A DNA stretch of 31,969 nucleotides from Glacieibacterium sp964246975 (lineage in GTDB: Bacteria; Pseudomonadota; Alphaproteobacteria; Sphingomonadales; Sphingomonadaceae): the NCBI GenBank assembly GCA_964246975.1, contig CAXTSL010000026.1, forward strand, positions 1-31,969. The letters are read 5' to 3'. The notes beneath the pieces are model-generated. The model did not search any database, was not told where the DNA came from, and saw nothing but the letters and a program-made list of their open reading frames with translations. Positions within the stretch are counted from its first letter, which is position 1; each line of letters begins with the position of its first letter. Made by a program: the position numbers and the translations under genes. Below, in pieces: positions 1 to 8,235 of the stretch.

Positions 1-1
1 G

Positions 2-3000
2 CCGGGCCACCCGGATGTGCGTGCCGCCATCGAGGTCGCGCTGCCGCGCATCGTCCTCGAGAAGCTGGTTGTCGGGTCGACGCAGGTGGTGTCGCTCAGC
101 GGCGGTGCGACCAGCGTCGGCGGGCTCGCCAAGCTCGATATCGAGGCGGGCGGCACGGGCGGCGACAGCGTGCGGCTGCACCTCGACGCCGAGCCCGATC
201 GCGACCGCTTCGACCTCGATGCGACCGTCGCGGCCCCGGCGGGCGGCGTCGTCGCGGGACTGCTCGGCCTCGAGGCCCCGCTCGCGGCGCGCATCGTCGG
301 CGACGGCGCGTGGCGCGACTGGCGCGGCATCGCGACCGCGACGCTGGGCGGCGCGGCGCTCGCAGAACTGCGGCTGAGCGCGGCGACAGGGCGCTATGCC
401 CTGAAAGGCCGCATAGTGCCGCAGGCGCTGTTGTCGGGCGCAGCGGCGCGCCTCACCGCCGGTGGTGTAGACCTAGACGCGCGCGCGACGCTCGACGGGC
501 GGCGCGCGGCGACGCAATTCAGCGTGAAATCGCGGGCTTTGACGACAAGCGCGGCAGGGACGGTCGACTTCGCCGCCGAGCGCTTTGCCAACCTGACCAT
601 CGACGCCCGCCTGCTCGACCCGCGTGCGCTGGCGACGCGGTTGACCGGGCGCGACATCCGGCTGCGCGCGACGGTCGCCGGGACCTTCCGCGCGCCGCTC
701 GTCGACTATGCCGCGACGGCGACGACGCTGGCGTACGGCCAGACCGTCGCGACAGGGGTGCGGGCCGTCGGCAGCGTCGCGGGCGGGGTGCGACCGCTGG
801 TCATTCCCGTCATCGCGACCGCAGCGCGCGTCACGGGTCTCGGCACCGACGCCGACGCGCTGCTGACCAACGTCCGCATTGCCGGGCCGCTGACGCTGCG
901 CGGCAGCAGCCTCGCCTCGAACGCGCTGACGCTGCGCTCCGACCGGCTCAGCGGGCGCGCGGTGGCGTCGGCGGACCTCGCGGGCGGCGGCTTCACGGTG
1001 GCGCTGAACGGCAGCCTGCCCCGCTACCTCGTCCCCGGCGTCGGGATGGCCGACATCGTCGCCGACCTCCGCGCGGTACCCGACGGTCGCGGCGCGCGCG
1101 TCGCGGGCAGCGTCGGCGTCAAGGTGACGCGCCTCGACAGTGCATTCTTCACCTCGCTGACCGAGGGGCTGCCGCGCATCGCCGCAAACATCGTGCTGAC
1201 CCCCGACAATGTCCTCGCCTTCACCAACGCGCGCCTGAATTCGCCCGGCCTGACGCTGACCGCGAGTGGCACGCGGGCCCCCGACCAGATCGTCCGGCTG
1301 ACCGGCGGCGGGGTGTCACGGCGCTACGGACGGCTCGATCTGCGCCTCGCGGGGCCAATTGCGACACCGGTGGTCGACGTGACGCTGGCGCGCCCGGGGT
1401 TCGGCATCGGCCTCGCGCGGGTCGCGGCGCGCGTCGCCCCGGCGGGCGGCGGCGACTGGCGTTTCGAGGCGACCGGCGGCACAGGCTATGGCGACGCGAC
1501 GGCGCGCGGCCTGATCCGCGCGGGTGCCGAGCCGGTGACCGTCGACGTCGCCGCGCTGACGCTCGCCGGGCTGACCGCGCAGGGCAGCCTCGCGCAAACC
1601 CCCACCGGACCCTTCGCGGGACGGCTGACCATCGCCGGCGCGGGTATCCAGGGCAATGTCGTGCTTGCGGCGGCGGGCGTCGTGCAGCGTGCCGACGTGG
1701 CGCTCGATGCGGCCAACGCGCGCCTGCCGCTGACGCCGGTGGTGGCGCTCGGCAAGGCGAGCCTGCGGGCGACCGTCCTGCTCCCCGACGCCGGACCGAG
1801 CGTCGTCGGGCGTTTCGAAATCGCCGAGGCGCGGCGCCAGGACATCGTGCTGACCCACGCGAGCGGCACCATCGACTATCGCGCCGGACGCGGCAGCGCG
1901 AAACTCGACGCGGCGGGTATCGGGCAGGCTCCGTTCGCCCTCGCCGCGCGGGCAAACTTCGCGGGCGACCGGATCGAGATCGGCGGCACCGGGACCTTCG
2001 ACCGCCGCCGCATCGGCCTCGACCGCGCCGCCGTGCTGACGCGCAGCGGCAGCGACTGGCTGCTCGCGCCCGTGCTGGTGATGACCCCCGACGGACGCGC
2101 CGAGGTGTCGGGTCGCTTCGGCGAGACGCTGGCGGTCAAGGCGCGGCTCGACAATCTCGGGCTGTCGCTGCTCACCCTCGTCAATCCGGCGTTCGATTTC
2201 GGCGGGCGGGTGTCGGGAACGCTCGACCTCGCATTGCCGCCCGGCGCACTGCCCAGCGGCACCGCAGCGCTTCGCGTCGGCGGGCTCAGCCGCGCCGGCC
2301 TCGCGGCGGCTTCGCTGCCGATCGACCTTGCGATCAACGCCGCGCTGACCCCGGCGGGCGGCAGCGCGCGCGCCGTCGTCGTGCGCGGCGGCGCGGTCGA
2401 GGGGCGCATCCAGGCGCAGCTCGGCGCGGTTCCCGGCGACGCCAGCGATCCGGTTCTGGAACGCCTGCTCGCGACGCCGTTGTTCGCGCAGGCGCGCTTC
2501 ATCGGTCCGGCGCAGGCGCTGTGGCCGTTGGCGGGGATCGAGGCGCTCGACGTGCGCGGTCCGGTGACGATCGCCGCCGATGTCGGCGGGCGGCTCGGCG
2601 AACCGACGCTGAGCGGCACCATCCGCAGCGACGGCGCGCGCATCGAGAACGTCACGCTCGGTACCGTCGCCGAAAAGGTCAGGCTCGACAGCCGCTTCAC
2701 CGCCTCGCGCCTCGAATTGACCAGCTTCAGCGGCCAGATCGGCAAGGACGGCACCGTCGCGGGCAGCGGCAGCGTCGGCTTCTCCGCCGAACAGGGGTTT
2801 CCGCTCAACCTGACGCTCAAGCTCAACAAGGCCGACGCCCTGAAGCGCGACGACCTCGCGGCGACGGTGACGGGCGACCTGCGCATCGTCAGCGGCCGCG
2901 ATGGCGGCACGATCTCGGGCCGGCTCGTCGCCGACAAGGCGCGCTTCCGCATCGGGCGTGCGGCGGCGACCGAGGTGCCGGTCCTCAATGTCCGCGAGGC

Positions 3001-3766
3001 CAACGCTGAACTCGTCCGCCGCAGCATCGTCCCCGCCGAACGCCCGGCGCGCTGGGAACTGGCGATCGCCGTCGACGCCAACAACCGCATCATCGTCGAG
3101 GGTATGGGGCTGCAGTCCGACTGGCGCGGCGAACTGACGATTAATGGAACGACGCTCGCCCCGGCGATCAGCGGGCGAGTCCGGCTGATCCGCGGTGATT
3201 ATGATTTCGCCGGCAAGCGCTTTCAGTTGACGCGCGGCGACCTGCGCTTTCACGGGCGCTACCCGCCCGACCCGATCATCGACATCGCCGCCGAGAACAC
3301 GAGTTCGAGCTTTACCGCGACGCTAACCATCACCGGCACCGGGCTGCGCCCCGAGATCGCCTTCGGGTCGGTGCCCGCGCTGCCGCAGGACGAAGTGCTG
3401 TCACGCGTGCTGTTCGGCTCGGGCATCGCGACGCTGTCGGCGCCCGAAGCGCTGCAGCTCGCGGGCGCGCTCGCGTCCTTGCGCGGCGGCAAGGGCGAGG
3501 GGCTCAACCCGATCAATCTCGTCCGCAAGGGACTGGGTATCGACCGGCTGCGCGTGCTGCCCGCCGATACCGTGTCGGGGCGGCGCACGGCAATCGCGGC
3601 GGGGCAATATATCGGGCGGCGGCTGTACGTCGAACTGGCGTCGGACGCGCAGGGTTATACCGCGACGAACATCGAGGTGTCGTTGACGCGCTCGCTGTCG
3701 ATTTTGAGCCAGGTCGCGACGATCGGCGGGACGAGCGTCAACCTGCGGTTGAAGAAGGATTATTGA
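2..3766 (+). CDS. tamB: TamB (translocation and assembly module), C-terminal part, 5' end outside window
   Basis: The open frame runs in from the left edge without a start and ends at TGA 3764-3766, giving 1254 residues. TamB is an inner-membrane-anchored protein spanning the periplasm that works with the BamA-like TamA in outer-membrane assembly and lipid transport. The visible part is almost wholly the repetitive beta-rich, Gly/Ala/Asp-rich body typical of the AsmA/TamB superfamily. The last 330 or so residues form the conserved C-terminal (DUF490) domain, with IRGDYDFAGKRFQLTRGDL, then a GSGIATLSAPEALQLAGALASL stretch (shortened to its sense here: helix after the LPQDEVLSRVLFG segment) and a terminal VNLRLKKDY. 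The N-terminal signal anchor is not in the window; tamA would be expected upstream. Long open frames on the other strand and in other frames here are GC-driven shadows. Confidence 0.9.
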   Translation, partial: PGHPDVRAAIEVALPRIVLEKLVVGSTQVVSLSGGATSVGGLAKLDIEAGGTGGDSVRLHLDAEPDRDRFDLDATVAAPAGGVVAGLLGLEAPLAARIVGDGAWRDWRGIATATLGGAALAELRLSAATGRYALKGRIVPQALLSGAAARLTAGGVDLDARATLDGRRAATQFSVKSRALTTSAAGTVDFAAERFANLTIDARLLDPRALATRLTGRDIRLRATVAGTFRAPLVDYAATATTLAYGQTVATGVRAVGSVAGGVRPLVIPVIATAARVTGLGTDADALLTNVRIAGPLTLRGSSLASNALTLRSDRLSGRAVASADLAGGGFTVALNGSLPRYLVPGVGMADIVADLRAVPDGRGARVAGSVGVKVTRLDSAFFTSLTEGLPRIAANIVLTPDNVLAFTNARLNSPGLTLTASGTRAPDQIVRLTGGGVSRRYGRLDLRLAGPIATPVVDVTLARPGFGIGLARVAARVAPAGGGDWRFEATGGTGYGDATARGLIRAGAEPVTVDVAALTLAGLTAQGSLAQTPTGPFAGRLTIAGAGIQGNVVLAAAGVVQRADVALDAANARLPLTPVVALGKASLRATVLLPDAGPSVVGRFEIAEARRQDIVLTHASGTIDYRAGRGSAKLDAAGIGQAPFALAARANFAGDRIEIGGTGTFDRRRIGLDRAAVLTRSGSDWLLAPVLVMTPDGRAEVSGRFGETLAVKARLDNLGLSLLTLVNPAFDFGGRVSGTLDLALPPGALPSGTAALRVGGLSRAGLAAASLPIDLAINAALTPAGGSARAVVVRGGAVEGRIQAQLGAVPGDASDPVLERLLATPLFAQARFIGPAQALWPLAGIEALDVRGPVTIAADVGGRLGEPTLSGTIRSDGARIENVTLGTVAEKVRLDSRFTASRLELTSFSGQIGKDGTVAGSGSVGFSAEQGFPLNLTLKLNKADALKRDDLAATVTGDLRIVSGRDGGTISGRLVADKARFRIGRAAATEVPVLNVREANAELVRRSIVPAERPARWELAIAVDANNRIIVEGMGLQSDWRGELTINGTTLAPAISGRVRLIRGDYDFAGKRFQLTRGDLRFHGRYPPDPIIDIAAENTSSSFTATLTITGTGLRPEIAFGSVPALPQDEVLSRVLFGSGIATLSAPEALQLAGALASLRGGKGEGLNPINLVRKGLGIDRLRVLPADTVSGRRTAIAAGQYIGRRLYVELASDAQGYTATNIEVSLTRSLSILSQVATIGGTSVNLRLKKDY

Positions 3767-3777
3767 CGCTCCTTCCG

Positions 3778-3913
3778 CCTCCCCTCCCGGTGAGCACTTG
3801 CGAACCGAGAGAGGGGAGGGTTGGGGTGGGGTGTTTCACCACAAGACGCGGACCACGGGGTAGCAGCACCCCACCCCAACCCTCCCCTCTCTCCGCTTCG
3901 CGGGGAGGGGAGG
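3778..3913. repeat. 136-bp palindromic intergenic element, copy A
   Basis: The element begins CCTCCCCTCCC and ends with the complement GGGAGGGGAGG at 3903-3913. The inner arms GAGAGAGGGGAGGG.. and ..CCCTCCCCTCTC can pair, so the unit folds into a long imperfect hairpin. A second copy of exactly the same length and orientation lies at 7173-7308. It fills the gap between the end of tamB and the end of the minus-strand hydrolase, so it may act as a convergent transcription end. Confidence 0.85.
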
Positions 3914-3923
3914 GAGCAGGGGG

Positions 3924-5822
3924 TTAATCCCCCACCACCGGCAACTCGACCGCGCTCGCCTCCGCCCCGCCGCGAAACACATGCTGGGTCGCGACGCGGT
4001 AATCCTCGGGCTTGGCATCGAAGATATTCGCCACGAACGACTGCGGATTGCGGTCGTACAGCGGGAACCAGCTCGACTGGACCTGCACCATGATGCGATG
4101 GCCGGGCATGAAGCGGTGGTTGGCGTTGGGCAGCGCGAAACGGTAGCGCTGGACCTTGTTCGCGGGGATGGCGCTCGGCTTTTCGAAGCTGTCGCGATAC
4201 CGCCCGCGAAAAATCTCCATGCCGATGCCCAACTGATAGCCCGACAGTTCGGGCGCACTCGCGACCTCGTCGGGATAGACGTCGATCAGCTTGACCACCC
4301 AGTCGCTGTCGGTGCCGCTCGTCGCCGCATGCAGGTCGACCAGCGGCGCACCCGCGATATGCACCGCCTTGGTCAGCGGCGCGGTGACATAGGTCAGCAC
4401 GTCGGTGCGTGTCGAGACGTTGCGCTGATCGCTGACCAGCCACGGCTTCCAGACCTGCCCATCATCGATGTTGCCGGGGCGCGGCACGAACGGCACCGGC
4501 TTGGCGGGGTCGCTGACATAGGCGTCGTCGCCCGACTTGGCGGGCCGCTCGAAGCTCAGGCCGAAACCCGGCGCGAGATAGATCGGGGTCATCGTGACCC
4601 CGGCGGGCGGCCATTGCGCCGATTTCTGCCAGACGTTCGCGCCGGTCTGGTAGGTCAGCACGCGAGGGCTGTCGGCGGCGGGTGCCCCAGCCTTATCGGA
4701 TGCGTCCTTGAGATAATGGTCGAGGAACGGCTTCATCGTGTCGCGCCGGAACGCCAGCGCGGTATCTTCCGGATAGCGCAGCGGGCCGAGCGCCGAGGCG
4801 TCGTAGTTGACCTGGCTGTGCCGCCACGGGCCGATGACGAGGTGGAGCTTGTCGCCCGCGCTCGCCTGCAACGCCTTCCACACGGCGGGCGCACCGTAGC
4901 TGTCCTCCTGGTCCCATTGGCCGACGACGAGCATCGTCGGCACGGTCAGCGCGCGACCGCCAAGCAGCTTGTCGACCGCCTGCCCCTGCCAATAGGCGTC
5001 GTAGGCGGGATGCTCCATGATCTTGCGCGCAAAAGGCAGCACGTCGACGCCGTATTTGCGCGCGTAATCGCCCGCCGACCCGGCACCGAGATACAGCGCA
5101 TAGCTGTCGGCGATGCCCGTCGGCACGACCTTCTCGTCGTCCTTCATCGCGGTCTGGTTGGCGATATAGTCGAAGTTCGACTGGCGGAACGCGCCGTTGT
5201 GAAACCAGTCGTCGCCGATCCACCCGTCGACCATCGGCGACTGCGGCACCGCGGCCTTCAACGCCGGGTGCGGATCGATCAGCGCCATCAGCGAGGTGAA
5301 GCCGGGATACGACGACCCCGTGATGCCGACGCGCCCGTTCGACTCCGGCACATGCTTCACCAGCCAGTCGATGGTGTCGTACGCATCGGTCGCATGATCG
5401 ACGGCGGTCGGGTTGAGCGGGCCGCGCAACGGGCGGACCATGACGTATTCGCCCTCGGATTTATGCTTGCCGCGCACGTCCTGATAGACGCGGATATAGT
5501 TGTCGCGGATGAACTCGGCATCGCTGACCGGCAGGATCGCCTCGGCATTGGGCGAGACGTTGCGGCTCGTCGCCTTGCTCGCATTGTAGGGCGTGCGGGT
5601 CAGCAGCATCGGTGCGCGGGCAGCCCCCTTGGGCACGACGATGACGGTGAAGAGCTTCACCCCGTCGCGCATCGGGATCATGACCTCGCGGCGCTCATAG
5701 TTGAGCACGCCCGCCGGAAAATCGAACTTCGCCGGGATGTCGGGCGTGATCGCGGGGAGTTGCGCGAGGACCGGGGCGGTCAGCAACAGCGCGGCGAGAA
5801 GCGTCTTGGCGGGGAATTTCAT
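3924..5822 (-). CDS. CocE/NonD family (S15-like) exported alpha/beta hydrolase
   Basis: 632 residues from ATG 5822; a typical secretion signal (MKFPAKTLLAALLLTAPVLA) opens the protein. The nucleophile motif GSSYPG places the catalytic serine at residue 171. WDQED at 303-307 and GPWRH ending at H335 supply the likely acid and histidine. The C-terminal part is the jelly-roll domain of the Xaa-Pro dipeptidyl-peptidase C-like type. The family includes cocaine esterase, glutaryl-7-ACA acylase and alpha-amino-acid ester hydrolases. The segments PMVDGWIGDDWFHNGAFRQ and WDQED remind me most of the amino-acid ester hydrolases, which act on beta-lactam side-chain esters, but the natural substrate is not shown. 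Periplasmic location is inferred from the signal. The gene diverges from the threonine ammonia-lyase across a 75-bp spacer. Confidence 0.85.
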   Translation of the reverse strand: MKFPAKTLLAALLLTAPVLAQLPAITPDIPAKFDFPAGVLNYERREVMIPMRDGVKLFTVIVVPKGAARAPMLLTRTPYNASKATSRNVSPNAEAILPVSDAEFIRDNYIRVYQDVRGKHKSEGEYVMVRPLRGPLNPTAVDHATDAYDTIDWLVKHVPESNGRVGITGSSYPGFTSLMALIDPHPALKAAVPQSPMVDGWIGDDWFHNGAFRQSNFDYIANQTAMKDDEKVVPTGIADSYALYLGAGSAGDYARKYGVDVLPFARKIMEHPAYDAYWQGQAVDKLLGGRALTVPTMLVVGQWDQEDSYGAPAVWKALQASAGDKLHLVIGPWRHSQVNYDASALGPLRYPEDTALAFRRDTMKPFLDHYLKDASDKAGAPAADSPRVLTYQTGANVWQKSAQWPPAGVTMTPIYLAPGFGLSFERPAKSGDDAYVSDPAKPVPFVPRPGNIDDGQVWKPWLVSDQRNVSTRTDVLTYVTAPLTKAVHIAGAPLVDLHAATSGTDSDWVVKLIDVYPDEVASAPELSGYQLGIGMEIFRGRYRDSFEKPSAIPANKVQRYRFALPNANHRFMPGHRIMVQVQSSWFPLYDRNPQSFVANIFDAKPEDYRVATQHVFRGGAEASAVELPVVGD

Positions 5823-5897
5823 GGCCTTGTTGTGCAGGCGGCACAGCAGCCGCGCAAGAGGGTCGCAAAGTGCCGCCGCGCTCGCTATGCGGGCGGG

Positions 5898-7157
5898 ATG
5901 ACCGCCACCGCCCTCGCCCGCCCCGCCACCGCCGCCGATCCCGGGCTGCCGATTTCGCTGGCCGACGTCATGGCGGCGCGCGACGCGATTGCCGGCGCGG
6001 TGATCCGCACGCCGTGCCTGATGAGCCAGACGCTCAGCGCGCTGACCGGGGCCGAGGTCTGGATCAAGTTCGAGAACCTGCAATTCACCGCCGCCTACAA
6101 GGAGCGCGGCGCGCTCAACAAGCTGCTGTCGCTCGACGCGGCGCAACGCGCGCGCGGCGTCATCGCGGCGTCGGCGGGCAATCACGCGCAGGGGCTGGCG
6201 TATCACGCGGCGCGCCTCGGCATCCCCGCCACGATCGTCATGCCGCGCTTCACCCCCATCGTGAAGGTCAAGCAGACCGAGGGCCACGGCGCGCACGTCA
6301 TCCTCCACGGCGAGAAGTTCGAGGAGGCGAGCGCCGAAGCCTACCGCGTCGCCGCCGCGCGCGACCTCGTCTTCGTCCACCCCTTCGACGACCCCATCGT
6401 CATGGCGGGCCAGGGCACCGTCGCGCTCGAAATGCTCGAGGATGCGCCCGGCCTCGACACGCTGATCGTCCCCATCGGCGGCGGCGGGCTGATCTCGGGC
6501 ATGGCGACGGTCGCCAAGGCGCAGGACCGGCCTATCGAGGTCATTGGTGTCCAAGCCGAACTCTACCCGTCGATGTGGGCCAAGCTGCGCGGCGAGGCGG
6601 TCAACTGCGACGGCGACACGCTGGCGGAGGGCATCGCGGTCAAGACGCCGGGGGCATTGACCTTTGAGGTGGTCAAGGCGCTCGTCGACGACGTGCTGCT
6701 GGTCGGCGAGCGCGATCTCGAACACGCCGTCGCGATGCTGCTGACCATCGAAAAGACCGTTGCCGAGGGCGCGGGCGCGGCGGGGCTGGCGGCGCTGCTC
6801 GCGCACCCGCGCCGCTTCCGGGGGCGCAAGGTCGGCCTCGTCCTCTGTGGCGGCAATATCGACACGCGGCTGCTGGCGAACGTCCTGCTGCGCGATCTCG
6901 CGCGCGCCGGGCGGCTGGCGCGGCTGCGTATCCGGCTCAAGGACCGCCCCGGCCAGTTGTTCGAGGTAGCGCGCATCTTCGACCAGCAGCAGGTCAACAT
7001 CCTCGAAGTTTATCACCAGCGCGTCTTCACCAACCTGCCCGCCAAGGGCCTGATCACCGACATCGAATGCGAGACGCGCGACCGCGACCACCTCGACCGG
7101 CTGGTCGAAGCGTTGCGCGCGGCGGGGTACGATGTGCGGATGGTGGAGCTGGACTGA
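5898..7157 (+). CDS. ilvA: Threonine ammonia-lyase with C-terminal ACT domain
   Basis: 419 residues; a PLP-dependent fold-type II enzyme that deaminates threonine to 2-oxobutyrate, the first step towards isoleucine. AAYKERGA carries the Schiff-base lysine K68. SAGNHAQG (92-99) and the phosphate-binding loop GGGG (194-197) are intact, as is EKTVAEGAGA at 285-294. Residues from about 342 to the end form a single ACT-like domain (RIRLKDRPGQLFEVARIF), matching the 400-420-residue single-ACT subtype and not the 510-residue E. coli IlvA with two. The ATG at 5898 was chosen because earlier starts in this frame run antisense through the neighbouring hydrolase. The symbol follows common usage for this subtype; a catabolic role (tdcB-like) cannot be excluded. 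Confidence 0.88.
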   Translation: MTATALARPATAADPGLPISLADVMAARDAIAGAVIRTPCLMSQTLSALTGAEVWIKFENLQFTAAYKERGALNKLLSLDAAQRARGVIAASAGNHAQGLAYHAARLGIPATIVMPRFTPIVKVKQTEGHGAHVILHGEKFEEASAEAYRVAAARDLVFVHPFDDPIVMAGQGTVALEMLEDAPGLDTLIVPIGGGGLISGMATVAKAQDRPIEVIGVQAELYPSMWAKLRGEAVNCDGDTLAEGIAVKTPGALTFEVVKALVDDVLLVGERDLEHAVAMLLTIEKTVAEGAGAAGLAALLAHPRRFRGRKVGLVLCGGNIDTRLLANVLLRDLARAGRLARLRIRLKDRPGQLFEVARIFDQQQVNILEVYHQRVFTNLPAKGLITDIECETRDRDHLDRLVEALRAAGYDVRMVELD

Positions 7158-7172
7158 CCTGCCTTACTTCCC

Positions 7173-7308
7173 CCTCCCCTCCCGGTGAGCCCTTGCGAAC
7201 CGAGAGAGGGGAGGGTCGGGGTGGGGTGCCTTACCACGCCACGCGGACCGCAGGGCAAACACTCCCCACTCCGACCCTCCCCTCTCTCCGCTTCGCGGGG
7301 AGGGGAGG
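7173..7308. repeat. 136-bp palindromic intergenic element, copy B
   Basis: Same length and orientation as 3778-3913, with the same ends and the shared internal block TTGCGAACCGAGAGAGGGGA. Differences cluster in the loop. One arm position differs with its partner: GGGTT/AACCC in copy A is GGGTC/GACCC here, so pairing is kept. It lies between the threonine ammonia-lyase stop and bpt. Confidence 0.85.
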
Positions 7309-7390
7309 ATGCAGAAATCCCCTTCCCCACCCGCAACTCGCGGCGCATCATGCCGCTTAGGGACTCGGAAGCGGGAGGGGGCGGCGTGCG

Positions 7391-8125
7391 ATGACCGACC
7401 AAAGCTTCAAGTTTCCGCGCTTCTTCGTCACGGCGCCCGCGCCCTGCCCCTATGTGCCGGGCCGTTTCGAGCGGAAGGTCTTCACCGACCTCAAGCGCGG
7501 CGACGCCCCCGAGATGAACGAGGCGCTGGCGCGGATCGGCTTCCGCCGCTCGCAGAACATCGTCTATCGCCCGAGTTGCGACAATTGCTCGGCGTGCGTC
7601 TCGGTGCGCGTCGCGGCGCGGCAGTTCGTGCCGAGCGCGTCGCAGAAGCGGCTTTTGAAACGCCACGCCGACCTCGAGGTCTTCGCCTGCGAGCCGTGGA
7701 GTACCGAGGAGCAATTCGACCTCCTCCAGGATTATGTCGGGTCGCGCCACCCGCGCGGCGGCATGGCGATGATGGACGCCTACGACTTCGCCGACATGAT
7801 CGAGCAGACGCCCGTCGACACCGTTGTCGTCGAATACCGCGAACCTTCGGTCGACGGGCAGCCCGGGCGGCTCGTTGGCGCGTGCCTGACCGACAAGCAG
7901 TCCGACGGACTGTCGATGGTGTATAGTTTCTACCTTCCCGACGACGGGGCACGGCGCGGGCTGGGCACCTTCATCATCCTCGATCACATCGTCCGCTCGG
8001 GCCGCGCCGGCCTGCCCTATGTCTATCTCGGCTACTGGATCGAGGGGTGCGACCGGATGGAATACAAGATGCGCTTTGCGCCCGTTGAGAAGCTGACCGC
8101 GCAGGGGTGGCGGCGGGCTGTCTAG
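7391..8125 (+). CDS. bpt: Aminoacyl-tRNA-protein transferase (Bpt-type leucyl/arginyl transferase)
   Basis: 244 residues, the usual length for bacterial Bpt. The enzyme transfers leucine (arginine in the ATE1 relatives) from charged tRNA to the N-terminus of proteins starting with Asp or Glu, marking them for ClpAP via the N-degron pathway; it is cytosolic. Family hallmarks are the N-terminal cysteine patch CPYVPGRFERKVF, the CDNCSAC motif near residues 60-67, FRRSQNIVYRPSC, and the C-terminal GNAT-like core with GLSMVYSFYLPD, GLGTFIILDHI and YLGYWIEGCDRMEYK. The start at 7391 follows a purine-rich GGGAGGGGG. A palindrome lies just downstream, before nudC. Confidence 0.9.
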   Translation: MTDQSFKFPRFFVTAPAPCPYVPGRFERKVFTDLKRGDAPEMNEALARIGFRRSQNIVYRPSCDNCSACVSVRVAARQFVPSASQKRLLKRHADLEVFACEPWSTEEQFDLLQDYVGSRHPRGGMAMMDAYDFADMIEQTPVDTVVVEYREPSVDGQPGRLVGACLTDKQSDGLSMVYSFYLPDDGARRGLGTFIILDHIVRSGRAGLPYVYLGYWIEGCDRMEYKMRFAPVEKLTAQGWRRAV

Positions 8126-8143
8126 CTGTCCTTTCCTTTCTTT

Positions 8144-8213
8144 GTCATCCCGGCGAAAGCCGGGACCCATCGCCTGAGTTTAGGAGATGGGTCCCGGCTT
8201 TCGCCGGGATGAC
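8144..8213. repeat. Short palindromic repeat, family 1 copy 1 (28-bp perfect arms)
   Basis: Left arm 8144-8171 begins GTCATCCCGGCGAAAGCCGG and right arm 8186-8213 is its exact complement, with a 14-nt loop. Each arm is itself a mini-hairpin, CCGGC-GAAA-GCCGG. Related units occur at 21518-21610 and 24330-24427. Intergenic, between bpt and nudC; it could end bpt transcription or stabilise mRNA. Confidence 0.9.
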
Positions 8214-8235
8214 GACGCCAAGGGAAATCCACCGC

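Noticed and set aside
310..3253. Very long open frames (up to about 900 codons plus strand, 645 codons minus strand) inside tamB
   Set aside because: Arg/Ala/Pro-rich or His/Asp/Gln-rich translations with no motifs, explained by high GC at third codon positions of the real gene.
3981..7091. Kilobase-long open frames antisense to the hydrolase and to the threonine ammonia-lyase
   Set aside because: They are the upstream extensions of the two real genes read through the opposite gene; composition is not protein-like outside the true coding parts.
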